From Rhodococcus pseudokoreensis (GTDB lineage Bacteria; Actinomycetota; Actinomycetes; Mycobacteriales; Mycobacteriaceae), in the NCBI RefSeq assembly GCF_017068395.1, contig NZ_CP070619.1, positions 4,030,001 to 4,094,000 of the forward strand: 64,000 bases of DNA, read 5' to 3'. This document shows positions 27,108 through 35,661 of this stretch, one piece after another (the first letter of the stretch is position 1; each line of letters begins with the position of its first letter). A model generated the notes under the pieces. It was not told where the DNA came from and searched no databases. It saw nothing but the letters and a program-made list of their open reading frames with translations. Both the position numbers and the translations under genes were made by a program.

Positions 27108-27992
27108 TCAACATTCCTTCGCGGCAGTGGTGACGGAGCTGCCCCGGGAGAGCCCGTACAGCCGGCCGGCGGTGCCGCCCGCGATCAGTTCCAGGTCGGA
27201 TGTGTCGAGTGACGGCAGTTGCTCCCTGATGAGGTCGGCCAGCTCTGCCAGCGATCCGGCCGAGGCGGGGAAGTTCGAACCCCACATGACGTGGGCCGCG
27301 CCGAACTCCTCGATCAGCGTGCGGACCAGCGGTGCCGCGGATCCGCTCTCGCGCTGCGCGCGGAGTACGGCCGGCGGCGTGATCTTGATGAACACGCGGC
27401 CCGTCTCGCTGAGCTGGGGAACTCCGTCCGCGCTCGGGTACGGCGCGGAGTCCAGTTGCGGTCGGCCCGCGTGGTCGAGGATCGCGGTGAGTCCCGGGTA
27501 CTGCTGGAGGAGCCCGGCGAGGATCGGAGCGTGCTGGGCGTGCATCTGGATGCAGACCGGCACCCGGCGGTCGGACAGGAACTGCCAGACCGGCGCCATG
27601 CGCTCGTCGTCGAGCCCGCGGCCGGGCGTCGGGACGGCGGTCGTCCCGTCCGCGGCCCGGATGCGGACCCCCGAGAAGCCGCGCTCGTCGATCCAGTGGT
27701 GGAGGTCGTCGACCACCTTCGGGGAGAGGAAGTCCACCGAGCACACCCCGCTGAGGCGGTCGGGGTGCCGTGTGAGCTGGTCGGCTACGTAGCTGTTGTC
27801 GAATCCGTACACCGTGGAGGCCTGGACGACGACCAGGTGGTCGACGTCGGCGGCGTCGGCGGCGCGCAGCAGGCCGTCGATGTCGGTGGGTCGTTCCTGG
27901 GACCAGGTGGACCGGTGGCCGCCGAGCGGATCTGCGGGGTAGGCATCGGTGTCGGGCGAAATGATGTGGGTGTGTGTGTCGACGCTGAACAT
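27108..27992 (-). CDS. Amidohydrolase family 2 protein (lactonase/PDC-hydrolase-like)
   Basis: A 294-residue TIM-barrel hydrolase of the amidohydrolase_2 group that contains 2-pyrone-4,6-dicarboxylate lactonase (LigI) and other lactonases. HxH is in VDTHTHIIS at the N-terminus, then CIQMHAQ and LDHAGRPQ, and MWGSNFPAS where LigI-type enzymes carry a catalytic Asp. It is a clear paralogue of the protein at 35662-36513 (shared DTH-HIIS, YPxxPxGG, VQAxTxYGxDNSYV, PDR). GAGGT precedes the ATG. It leads the ABC importer genes on this strand, so hydrolysis follows uptake. Exact substrate unknown. Confidence 0.8.
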   Translation of the reverse strand: MFSVDTHTHIISPDTDAYPADPLGGHRSTWSQERPTDIDGLLRAADAADVDHLVVVQASTVYGFDNSYVADQLTRHPDRLSGVCSVDFLSPKVVDDLHHWIDERGFSGVRIRAADGTTAVPTPGRGLDDERMAPVWQFLSDRRVPVCIQMHAQHAPILAGLLQQYPGLTAILDHAGRPQLDSAPYPSADGVPQLSETGRVFIKITPPAVLRAQRESGSAAPLVRTLIEEFGAAHVMWGSNFPASAGSLAELADLIREQLPSLDTSDLELIAGGTAGRLYGLSRGSSVTTAAKEC

Positions 27993-28048
27993 CAGTACCT
28001 CACGACTGGTGGGTGGGGTGGCGGGCGGAAAGTGGCAGGCGGGCACGC

Positions 28049-28954
28049 TCAGGCGAGGTCGCCGAGGTGCCGGGTGAAGTCGTCGAGGAGTTCGGCCACC
28101 GTCACGGGTGTGCGGATGACGTTCTGCTGCAACGCGTAGTCGATCGCGATCTGCAGACCGGCGACGAGCTCGTCGGTCACTCCGAAGCGGAGGGCGCGCA
28201 CGCGGGGACCGGGCTCGGTTTCGGCGGCCTTGCGCGCCTCGATCCGGTCTCCGAAAGCCTGGTAGAGCGCCGATACCGTGCGGGGCTCGGCCTCGAGGAG
28301 GTCCCGCCGGACGGTGAGCACGTGGTTGATCGGCACCGTCTTGTGCCGGGCGCCCCACGCCTCCTCGGCCTCCCGCCAGTTCGGGATGATCGGCACCAGC
28401 GGCCCCTGCGCCCCGTCGAGCGCCGGCGGACCGAGGACCGCCGCCACGACGTCGCCGCGCCCCAGCACGTCGAGCACCTTGCCCGTCGTGCGCTCGACGT
28501 TCGGCGGCTCGACGTAGCTGGCGACGTGTGGCTCCTCGGTGGTCACCCAGGTGACTTCTTTGGCGTCGACGCCGAACTCCTCGTGCAGGATTCCGCGCAC
28601 CCACAGGCCGGTCGTCTGGCTGTAGGCCCGGACCGCGACCCGCTTGCCTGCCAGGTCCGCCGGGCTGATCTCGGCCGAACCGGGCCAGCGGGTCAGGGAG
28701 TGGTGGTGGAAGTCGCCGCTGAGCACCACCGGCAGCAGCGCGATCGGGGCGCCGGCCTCCCGGGCCTGCAGATAGGTGGCGATGGCCAATTCACTGAAGT
28801 CGTACCGGAGCTCACGCACCATGGGAGCGAACGCCTTGTAGATCGGATCCGCTGCCGCGAGCTCGACGGGATGCCCCTCGACGTTGAAGCCGGGTTCCGT
28901 GAGGAACGCCGTGTGCGGGTAGGACTTCGCCGCGATGGACAAGGTTGTGGACAT
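28049..28954 (-). CDS. 4,5-dihydroxyphthalate decarboxylase-like/PBP-fold protein (paralogue 1)
   Basis: A 301-residue cytoplasmic protein with the periplasmic-binding-protein type 2 fold used by 4,5-dihydroxyphthalate decarboxylase (Pht5) and its relatives. Marks shared with two paralogues in this window: RYDFSELAIATYLQAREAGAPI, RVAVRAYSQTTGLWVRGILHEEFGVD, and a W-V-T-TEEPHV strand. No signal peptide, so it is an enzyme or intracellular binder rather than an ABC binding protein. It heads the leftward transcript of the island and faces the promoter region with two TTGTNNNACAA sites. Confidence 0.75.
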   Translation of the reverse strand: MSTTLSIAAKSYPHTAFLTEPGFNVEGHPVELAAADPIYKAFAPMVRELRYDFSELAIATYLQAREAGAPIALLPVVLSGDFHHHSLTRWPGSAEISPADLAGKRVAVRAYSQTTGLWVRGILHEEFGVDAKEVTWVTTEEPHVASYVEPPNVERTTGKVLDVLGRGDVVAAVLGPPALDGAQGPLVPIIPNWREAEEAWGARHKTVPINHVLTVRRDLLEAEPRTVSALYQAFGDRIEARKAAETEPGPRVRALRFGVTDELVAGLQIAIDYALQQNVIRTPVTVAELLDDFTRHLGDLA

Positions 28955-28975
28955 GAATACAACTCCTCTGTTGCG

Positions 28976-29024
28976 TCCGAACCCGGGGAGTGCATGTGGT
29001 GTGCCTCCGAACCCGGGGAGTGCA
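28976..29024. repeat. 19-bp direct repeat, two copies
   Basis: TCCGAACCCGGGGAGTGCA at 28976-28994 and 29006-29024, identical and 30 bp apart (about three helical turns). It lies just upstream of the leftward gene start and may be a second regulator site. Confidence 0.6.
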
Positions 29025-29243
29025 CTGGTGTCAGTGCGCCGATGCCGTCATTCGACCGATGAGTGAATATCGGTTTTGTCTTACGGTTTCGCTCAATTTA
29101 CGCGGGAGTGACGCCCATTACAAGCCTTTGAGGCCCGGATCGTCTAACAACTTCGCGAAAGTCGGCGTGGAGCGGGCAGCGACGACTCCGGGTTCGCGTC
29201 CGGCGGCGCGACCACACTGGGAAAATCCACCCTCGATTCACGA

Positions 29244-29254
29244 TTGTTCTACAA
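29244..29254. promoter_or_regulatory. Candidate GntR operator 3
   Basis: TTGT-TCT-ACAA, matching the cores found before the gntR gene 8.5 kb away. Confidence 0.5.
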
Positions 29255-29352
29255 GATGAACCCGATCGAGCTGGGATTGACGGGCAATCCGATGCCAGGA
29301 AAACAAGTTCTTGCTGTTCGTCGCATCCCGCTGCTAGTCTGGCGACAGAAAG

Positions 29353-29363
29353 TTGTTAAACAA
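29353..29363. promoter_or_regulatory. Candidate GntR operator 4
   Basis: TTGT-TAA-ACAA, 109 bp downstream of operator 3 and 178 bp before the CoxG-like gene start. Confidence 0.5.
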
Positions 29364-29540
29364 TCCGAGAGCCGACCGGGGAGACTCGGATGATGCCAGA
29401 GCCATCTGGTGACCGGCCTGCTCGCTGCCGGCGAGGGCACGCCCTCCGACACCAGCTCGCTGATCGAGTCTCGCGAGTTTCCCCGAAGCGCCACAGTGGT
29501 CTGTGGTGGCTGTTCACGATCGCCAAGCGAGGACACAGTT

Positions 29541-30113
29541 GTGATAAAGATCGACGAAGCAATCGCCGTACCCGCACCACCGGGGCGGGTGTGGGAAGTC
29601 ATTTCCGACCCCACCGAGGTGGTGTCGTGCATCAACGGTGCCGAACTCGGACAGTTCCACGACGACGGCTCGTTCGACGGCACGCTGGTCGTGAAATTCA
29701 GCGCGATCCGGGTGCGGTTCGGCGCCCGGATGTCGCTGGAGCTGGACGAGCCCGCCTGGGAGGGACGACTTTCGGCGCGTGGACGGGACGGGCAGGGCGC
29801 GACGCGGTTCACCGCGCACGCGAACTTCCGGATCACCGAGGACCACGCGGGCGGCGCACGGGTGCAGGTGACCGGAGAGGTAGCCCTCGCGGGCAAGCTC
29901 GCGTCGGTGATCGAAGCGGGCGCCGGCGCCGTGGTGTCCCGGATGACCAACGACTTCACAGACGAACTGGTGCGCCGGTGCGCCGGGGACACGGCGGTCG
30001 TGCCTGCACCGAGTCGGCCGACCGTGTGGGCCCGCGTGCGCGCCTGGTGGCTCAGGACCATTCACAAGCGACAGAGCGAGCAGAGCGGAGTGGCAAGTGG
30101 CAAGACTCAATAG
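29541..30113 (+). CDS. CoxG/SRPBCC family protein
   Basis: A 190-residue START/SRPBCC-fold protein like carbon monoxide dehydrogenase subunit G. The start KIDEAIAVPAPPGRVWEVIS and the strand region CINGAELGQFHDDGSFDGTL are typical; the C-terminal tail is basic (RVRAWWLRTIHKRQ) and may associate with membrane or a partner. CoxG helps recruit molybdenum hydroxylases to the membrane, but none is present here, so a substrate- or lipid-binding role in this pathway is possible. GTG 29541 has GAGGA at 7 bases. It overlaps the aldolase gene by 17 bases. Confidence 0.8.
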   Translation: MIKIDEAIAVPAPPGRVWEVISDPTEVVSCINGAELGQFHDDGSFDGTLVVKFSAIRVRFGARMSLELDEPAWEGRLSARGRDGQGATRFTAHANFRITEDHAGGARVQVTGEVALAGKLASVIEAGAGAVVSRMTNDFTDELVRRCAGDTAVVPAPSRPTVWARVRAWWLRTIHKRQSEQSGVASGKTQ

Positions 30114-30951
30114 TGTGATCGGTGCGCTGGAATCGGGACAGCACGCCTTCGCGGCGTTCGCTGCTCCCGAGCCGGCGGCAGCGCTGGACTTCGCGACCAG
30201 CGACTACGACGGTCTGGTGTTCGAGGCCGAGCACAAGCCCTGGGACGCAACGACGTTGCGGGACAGCCTGCAGTACCTGCTCAACCGGCGACGGATATTC
30301 GAATCGGGCACGCTCGCCCCGTCGCCCACCCCGCTGATCCGGATTCCCGTCAACGGCGCCGAACACGGCCAGTGGCATGCGAAGCAGGCACTCGATCTCG
30401 GAGCGTACGGAATCGTGTGGCCGCACATCAGCCGGGTCGAGGAGGCGCGCAACGCGGTCGCGGCCTGCCGGTACCCCCGTCTGCCGGGCGAGGAGCGGTA
30501 CGACCCGCCGGGTCTGCGCGGCGACGCGCCTGCCGCCGCCGCACGTTACTGGGGCCTGTCGAACGACGAGTACTACGCGAAGGCCGACGTGTGGCCGCTC
30601 GCCCCGGACGGCGAGATCCTCGTCGTGATCCAGATCGAGGATCAACTGGGCATCGAGAACCTCCCGGCGATCCTCGAACAGGTGCCCGGAATCGGTCTCA
30701 TCCTCATCGGCGAGGGCGATCTCAGCCAGGAACTGGGCGTGCCCCGCCAACTCGACCACCCGCTGATGGTCGAGGCCAGGAGCCGGATCGTGAAGATCTG
30801 TCACGACCACGACGTCGTGGTCGGCCATCCGCACGTGACCCCGGGCAACGTCGAGCAGGTGCTCGAAGAGGGCTACCGCTTCCTCATGTCCGCGCCGGTG
30901 CGCAGCTATCCCGGCCTGGAACTGGGCCGCAAACTCACCGGTCGCTCCTGA
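30097..30951 (+). CDS. HpcH/HpaI family class II aldolase
   Basis: A 284-residue TIM-barrel, metal-dependent pyruvate aldolase. Visible: LVFEAEHKPWD, GIVWPHISRVEEA, the metal-binding IQIEDQLGIENLP (Glu) and GEGDLSQELGVP (Asp), then VGHPHVT. Family members cleave 4-hydroxy-2-oxoacids to pyruvate and an aldehyde or keto acid. Placed directly before 4-oxalomesaconate hydratase, it probably cleaves 4-carboxy-4-hydroxy-2-oxoadipate to pyruvate and oxaloacetate, a step normally done by the unrelated LigK/RraA-like enzyme. A long insert at about residues 125-150 is unusual. GTG start with GGAG at 8 bases. Confidence 0.83.
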   Translation: MARLNSVIGALESGQHAFAAFAAPEPAAALDFATSDYDGLVFEAEHKPWDATTLRDSLQYLLNRRRIFESGTLAPSPTPLIRIPVNGAEHGQWHAKQALDLGAYGIVWPHISRVEEARNAVAACRYPRLPGEERYDPPGLRGDAPAAAARYWGLSNDEYYAKADVWPLAPDGEILVVIQIEDQLGIENLPAILEQVPGIGLILIGEGDLSQELGVPRQLDHPLMVEARSRIVKICHDHDVVVGHPHVTPGNVEQVLEEGYRFLMSAPVRSYPGLELGRKLTGRS

Positions 30952-30981
30952 CCCCGAACACTCACCTGGAGAAAAACCTTC

Positions 30982-32040
30982 ATGATCATCGACTGTCACG
31001 GCCACTTCACCACCGCGCCACCGGCGCTCGGACAGTGGCGCGAGCGCCAGATCAAGGCGTTCGAGGATTCGGGCGCGCGCGTCTCACCCGAGACGCTGCA
31101 CATCAGCGACGACGAGATCAGGACCGCAATCGAACAGGGGCAGCTGAAGCTCCAGATCGAACGCGGCACCGACCTCACGGTCTTCTCCCCCGGCGCGGGA
31201 AAGATGGCCCACCACTACGGCGACGAGCAGACCAGCCTGGTCTGGTCGCAGGTCAGCAACGACCTCATCGCCCGGGTGTGCGGCCTGTTCCCCGATCGTT
31301 TCGCCGCGGTGTGCCAGCTTCCGCAGTCGCCCGGCGACGCGCTGGCCTCGTCCATCCGGAACTCTGCCGCAGAACTCGAGCGCTGCGTCGAAGAACTCGG
31401 ATTCGTCGGCTGTCTCCTCAACCCGGACCCCTCCGACGGGTACTGGCAGGCGCCGCCGCTGACCGACCGGATCTACTACCCGCTCTACGAGAAGATGGTG
31501 GAACTGGACGTGCCCGCGATGATTCACGTCGCGATGTCCCGTAACCCCGCGATCCAGGGCACCTGCGCGCACTACCTCAACGGCGACACCGCCGCCTTCA
31601 TGCAGCTGTGCCAGTCGGACCTGTTCACCGACTTCCCGACGCTGCGGCTGATCCTGCCGCACGGCGGCGGCGCGGTGCCCTACCACTGGGGCCGCTACCG
31701 CGGGATGATGCAGGACCAGGGCAGGCCCCCTCTGGAGGAATCGTTGCTGCGCAACGTCTTCTTCGACACCTGCGTCTACCACAAGCGGGGCCTCGAACTG
31801 CTCACGGACATCATCCCCGCCGAGAACGTGCTCTTCGCCTCCGAGATGATCGGCGCCGTTCGCAGCGTCGACCCGGAGACCGGGCGCCGCTTCGACGACA
31901 CCAAGGCGCTGCTGGACTCCATCGACTCCATCAGCGACGCCGACCGGCAGGCGATCTACGGCGGCAACGCGCTGAAGGTGTTCCCGCGCCTCGCAAGCCA
32001 CGTCCGGAACCACCACAAGCAAGAAGAGGTCGCGCAGTGA
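30982..32040 (+). CDS. ligJ: 4-oxalomesaconate hydratase (LigJ type)
   Basis: A 352-residue amidohydrolase-fold hydratase that adds water to 4-oxalomesaconate, giving 4-carboxy-4-hydroxy-2-oxoadipate in the protocatechuate 4,5-cleavage and gallate pathways. The HxH zinc motif is DCHGH at residues 4-8. Stretches DLTVFSPGAGKMAHH, LNPDPSDGYW, PPLTDRIYYPLYEKMVEL, LPHGGGAVPYHWGR and NVLFASEMIGAVR agree closely with LigJ as I remember it. GGAG lies 10 bases before the ATG. The stop overlaps the GTG of the ThDP enzyme gene. No missing residue seen. Confidence 0.9.
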   Translation: MIIDCHGHFTTAPPALGQWRERQIKAFEDSGARVSPETLHISDDEIRTAIEQGQLKLQIERGTDLTVFSPGAGKMAHHYGDEQTSLVWSQVSNDLIARVCGLFPDRFAAVCQLPQSPGDALASSIRNSAAELERCVEELGFVGCLLNPDPSDGYWQAPPLTDRIYYPLYEKMVELDVPAMIHVAMSRNPAIQGTCAHYLNGDTAAFMQLCQSDLFTDFPTLRLILPHGGGAVPYHWGRYRGMMQDQGRPPLEESLLRNVFFDTCVYHKRGLELLTDIIPAENVLFASEMIGAVRSVDPETGRRFDDTKALLDSIDSISDADRQAIYGGNALKVFPRLASHVRNHHKQEEVAQ

Positions 32041-33689
32041 AGGTCTACGAAGCGCTCGCAGCAGCGTTCGCCGCCGAGGGCACCACGGATGTGTTCGGCA
32101 TGATGGGCGACGCCAACATGCACTGGATGAATGCCCTGGCCACCCGCGGGACGCGCCTGTACGAGGTGCGTCACGAGGGTGCGGGTCTGAGCATGGCGCA
32201 CGGTTACGCCCGCGCATCCGGCCGGCCCGGCGTCGTGACGACGACGAGCGGGCCCGGTACCGCGCAGCTGGCCACGTCGATGATCGTGGCGAGCCGGGCG
32301 CGCATCCCGCTGGTCGCGTTCTGCGGGGAGACGCCGCTGGGTGACGAGGGCGCTGTGCAGTACCTCGACCAGCGTCGGTTCGCCGCCGCGATCGAGTGCG
32401 AGTTCCTCCAGGTGACCAAGGCCGAGTCGGCCGCAGAAGTGGTGCAGCGCGCCTTCTACCTGGCCCGCACCCAATCCCGGCCGGTGATGATCAGCGCCCC
32501 GTTCGACGTGCAGCTGCAGGAGTTCGAGGACGACATGCCGTACGTCCCGTCCACCGAGCTGCTCCGGGCCCCGAAGCTGCTACCGCACCCGGACCGGATC
32601 CAGCAGGCGTGCGAAATCATCGGGGCGAGCAAACGAGTCGTGATCGTCGCCGGCCGGGGCGCCCGCAACGCGGAAGCAGGCGAGCAGATCCTCGCGCTTC
32701 AGCGTCGCACCGGCGCCCTGCTCGCCACCACGCTGCAGGCCAAGAACTGGCTCAGCGGCGACACCGAGTACCACGTGGGGATCGCGGGACTGTTCGGCAG
32801 CAGGCTCGCGATGGAGCTGCTGCAGGAAGCCGACTGCGTGGTGTCGGTGGGCGCGAGCCTCAACCACTACACCATCGAGAGCGGATACCTGTTCCCCGAA
32901 GCCCGGTTCATCCAGATCGACACGGCGCCGCACCTGGTGATGGGAAACGGTCAGGTCGCCGACTGTTACATGCAGGCCGACGCAGTCACCGCCCTCGATG
33001 CCCTGTCGGGCGCGCTGGGGGTTCGCGGTATCGAGATGGAAGGCTTCCACACCCCCGAGGTGCACGGCCGGCTCACGGCCCCGCTGATCGACCCTGCCGA
33101 CTACCGCAGTCAGCCGGGCCTTCTCGACCCGCGCGCGGCGATCTCGGTGCTGGACGCCGAACTTCCCGGCGAGATCGGGCTGGTGCTCGGCAGCGGACAC
33201 CAGACGGACTTCGGCACCATGCTCTTCCAGCGGTCCCGCGAGATCACCTCGAACTACGGCATGTTCGGTGCCATCGGCCAGGCCCCGCTGCTGACCATCG
33301 GAACCGTCGTCGCCAACGGCGGCAAGCCGACGTTCGTGGTCGAAGGCGACGCGAGCTTCCTGATGCACCTGTCGGAGTTCGAGACCGCGTGCCGCTACGG
33401 GCTTCCGGTGCTCGTGGTCGTCATGAATGACGAAGGCCTCGGCGCGGAGTACCACAAGGCGAAGGCCAAGGGCCTCGACCCGGAGCTCGCCGTCATCCCC
33501 ACCCCCGAACTCGGCACGGTCGGGAAGGCACTCGGCGGCGGCGGCGCCACCGTCCGCACGACCGACGAACTGCGCGCCGCGCTGGCCGAGTACGTCCGCG
33601 ACCCCCGGCCCACCGTGATCGACGTGCGCATCACCCGCGACGTGCTCAGCGTGCCGTACCGGCGCATGCAGTACGGCGAGGACGTATGA
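32037..33689 (+). CDS. Thiamine-diphosphate-dependent enzyme (acetolactate synthase-like family)
   Basis: A 550-residue ThDP enzyme with the three-domain order of the family: PYR domain with catalytic Glu47 (RHEGAGLSMAHGYAR), a central Rossmann-like domain (about 190-320), and the PP domain with EGDASFLMHLSEFETACRYG and VVVMNDEG forming the GDx-to-N ThDP motif. The likely reaction is decarboxylation or carboligation of a 2-oxoacid; it cannot be called acetolactate synthase because the flavin-binding and small-subunit features are not evident. Starts at a GTGA overlap with ligJ, so it is tightly linked to that pathway. Confidence 0.82.
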   Translation: MKVYEALAAAFAAEGTTDVFGMMGDANMHWMNALATRGTRLYEVRHEGAGLSMAHGYARASGRPGVVTTTSGPGTAQLATSMIVASRARIPLVAFCGETPLGDEGAVQYLDQRRFAAAIECEFLQVTKAESAAEVVQRAFYLARTQSRPVMISAPFDVQLQEFEDDMPYVPSTELLRAPKLLPHPDRIQQACEIIGASKRVVIVAGRGARNAEAGEQILALQRRTGALLATTLQAKNWLSGDTEYHVGIAGLFGSRLAMELLQEADCVVSVGASLNHYTIESGYLFPEARFIQIDTAPHLVMGNGQVADCYMQADAVTALDALSGALGVRGIEMEGFHTPEVHGRLTAPLIDPADYRSQPGLLDPRAAISVLDAELPGEIGLVLGSGHQTDFGTMLFQRSREITSNYGMFGAIGQAPLLTIGTVVANGGKPTFVVEGDASFLMHLSEFETACRYGLPVLVVVMNDEGLGAEYHKAKAKGLDPELAVIPTPELGTVGKALGGGGATVRTTDELRAALAEYVRDPRPTVIDVRITRDVLSVPYRRMQYGEDV

Positions 33690-33732
33690 CCGCGCGGGGA
33701 CTGTTCACGACCAACGAAACGAGGACTCGTCA

Positions 33733-34614
33733 ATGAAAATCGTATTGGGCAGAGACGATCTCGCTGCCGTCGCCGTCGAGGGGGCCGCGGCCGCCGGTGC
33801 CACGGCCGAACGTGTCGACATCCGGCCCGTGCACAAGGCATCGCGCGGTTTCGTGAACGACGCGGCGGCGGACGTGTGCGAGCTGGCCGTGGTGACGCTG
33901 CTGCAGGCGGCCGCGTACGACAAGCCGGTGGCGCTGCTGCCGATCACCATGCTCGGCCGGTACCAGCATCAGACCCTGGTGACGCTGGGCGAACTGGGCG
34001 TCGAAGGTGTGCGGGGCCGGAGCGTCGGCGTGCGCTCGTGGAGCCAGACCACCGGGGTGTGGCTGCGCGGGTTCCTCAGCGAGCAGTACGGCCTCGATCT
34101 CTCCGACGTGAACTGGCACACGTACGAGGGCGGGCACGTCGACGGGGCCACCGACCCGGAGTGGGTCACGCGCGCCCCCGAGGACGCCAGACTGCAGGCC
34201 GACTTCCTCGAAGGCCGACTCGACTACGGGATCATGGGCAATGAACTGCCCTCCGACGACCGGATCCGCACCGCCATTCCCAACGCGCTCGCGGTCGCCG
34301 CCGAATGGGCTGCACGCAAGGGTTTCGCTCCGATCAACCACGTGGTGGGGTTCAGCGCGGCGGCCGCCGACGAGGACCCGAAAGCCGTACTCGCGGTGTA
34401 CGACGCGCTGGCCGAGGCCGCCGCGACTACCGCTCCCACAGCGGGTCCGGTGAACCTGAGCCCCGTCGGGTTCGACGGTCTGCGCGGACCTGTCACCGAC
34501 GCCGCCCGCTACGCCTACGAGCAGGGGGTGCTGCCGCGCCGCGTCGAATTCGACGAACTGGTCGATCGCACCTGCGCCGCGCTCGGGGTGACCGCGTCCC
34601 GGCTCGGCGGCTGA
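33733..34614 (+). CDS. 4,5-dihydroxyphthalate decarboxylase-like/PBP-fold protein (paralogue 2)
   Basis: A 293-residue second member of the set. It keeps DVCELAVVTLLQAAAYDKPV, the strand VGVRSWSQTTGVWLRGFLSEQYGLD and a W-H-TYEGGHVDGA segment, and lacks a signal peptide. Paralogue 1 shares the QTTG-W-RG core. In Pht5-type enzymes this region lines the active site that decarboxylates 4,5-dihydroxyphthalate to protocatechuate. GAGGA precedes the ATG by 7 bases. It sits 43 bp after the ThDP gene in the same operon. Confidence 0.75.
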   Translation: MKIVLGRDDLAAVAVEGAAAAGATAERVDIRPVHKASRGFVNDAAADVCELAVVTLLQAAAYDKPVALLPITMLGRYQHQTLVTLGELGVEGVRGRSVGVRSWSQTTGVWLRGFLSEQYGLDLSDVNWHTYEGGHVDGATDPEWVTRAPEDARLQADFLEGRLDYGIMGNELPSDDRIRTAIPNALAVAAEWAARKGFAPINHVVGFSAAAADEDPKAVLAVYDALAEAAATTAPTAGPVNLSPVGFDGLRGPVTDAARYAYEQGVLPRRVEFDELVDRTCAALGVTASRLGG

Positions 34615-34649
34615 ACCACTCGCTCCTTCTGGAATACGAAAGGCTGAAC

Positions 34650-35630
34650 ATGAACACGCTCTCGGTCGCACTCGGCGACTACCAGCACGTGCAGGCCCTG
34701 CTGGGCGGCGACGTCCCGGTGAACGGCTACGACGTGAAACCGGTCGAGGTCAGCCCGATCATCGGCGCATACCGCCGGATGATCCGCGATCTCGAGTTCG
34801 ACGTGTGCGAACTCGCGCCGACCTCCTACCTGATGGCGTTGCAGGCCGGCGTTCCGCTCACCGGTATCCCGGTCTTCCTCAACCGCCGCTTCCACCACGC
34901 CGACGTGCAGTGCGGTTCGGCGTCGGGAATCCGCTTCCCCGCCGATCTCCAAGGCAAGCGGATCGGTGTCCGCGCGTACACGGTGACCACCGGGGTGTGG
35001 ATGCGCGGCATCCTGCGCGACGAGTACGGCCTCGACATCGACACCGTGAAGTGGGTCGTGGACGACGACGACCACATCGAAGGCCGTGCTCCCTCGAACG
35101 TCGAGCGCGTCACCGACGGCCGCTCGCTCGGCGAGTTGCTGCGGGCCGGCGAGATCGACGCCGCATTCAGCGGCAACGCCGGCACCGGACGTGCGGGGGC
35201 GCCGCGGGCCGGGTGGTCGGCGGCGGCCGAGCAACCCGCGGTCGAGGACGGGCCGTACCCGCTGTTCCCCGACCACGAGGTGCTCGCCACCGACTGGTAC
35301 CTGCGCACCGGGATCTATCCGCTGCACTCGGTGATCGCGATCCGCAGCGAACTTGTCGACCGCGACCCGGCGTTGCCCACCGCCCTGTACGCCGCATTCG
35401 CCGAGAGCAAGCGCCGTCAGATCGAGGCCGATCCGCAGTGGTCGGCGCTGCCGCGACTGGGCAAGCAGGCCAACAAGATCCAGGGCGATCCGATCCCCTA
35501 CGGTCTCGATGCCAACGACGCGAGTGTGCGCGCGCTCGTGAAGTACTCCCGGGACCAGGGGCTCCTCGACCCGGACTTCTCCACCGATCCCCACCAGGTG
35601 TTCGCCAAGGGCGAGTACCCGGACGCCTGA
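34650..35630 (+). CDS. 4,5-dihydroxyphthalate decarboxylase-like/PBP-fold protein (paralogue 3)
   Basis: A 326-residue third paralogue and the most Pht5-like: FDVCELAPTSYLMALQAGVP, FHHADVQCGSASGIRFPADL, RIGVRAYTVTTGVWMRGILR followed by DEYGLD, and KWVVDDDDHIEGRAPSNV. The HHADV and TVTTGVWMRG stretches are those I associate with true dihydroxyphthalate decarboxylases. Having three diverged copies in one operon suggests either subunits of a hetero-oligomer or enzymes for related carboxylated aromatics. GAAAGG precedes the ATG. Confidence 0.78.
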   Translation: MNTLSVALGDYQHVQALLGGDVPVNGYDVKPVEVSPIIGAYRRMIRDLEFDVCELAPTSYLMALQAGVPLTGIPVFLNRRFHHADVQCGSASGIRFPADLQGKRIGVRAYTVTTGVWMRGILRDEYGLDIDTVKWVVDDDDHIEGRAPSNVERVTDGRSLGELLRAGEIDAAFSGNAGTGRAGAPRAGWSAAAEQPAVEDGPYPLFPDHEVLATDWYLRTGIYPLHSVIAIRSELVDRDPALPTALYAAFAESKRRQIEADPQWSALPRLGKQANKIQGDPIPYGLDANDASVRALVKYSRDQGLLDPDFSTDPHQVFAKGEYPDA

Positions 35631-35661
35631 GCCAGCCCACCGAACGAGAAAGGTGTAGACC

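Larger units (their letters stand above)
28955..29540. promoter_or_regulatory. 586-bp divergent control region of the catabolic island
   Basis: No convincing gene. Contains a 19-bp direct repeat and two TTGTNNNACAA sites (listed separately), and is less GC-rich around 29070-29160 than its surroundings. A frame open from GTG 29409 into the CoxG-like gene looks non-coding in its first 44 codons. Confidence 0.6.

Noticed and set aside
28976..29024. The 19-bp repeats as a CRISPR remnant.
   Set aside because: Only two copies with an 11-bp gap and no cas gene; it fits a regulatory repeat better.
29409..29540. Upstream start (GTG 29409) for the CoxG-like protein.
   Set aside because: The extra 44 residues do not look like protein of this family, and GTG 29541 has a proper GAGGA site 7 bases before it.
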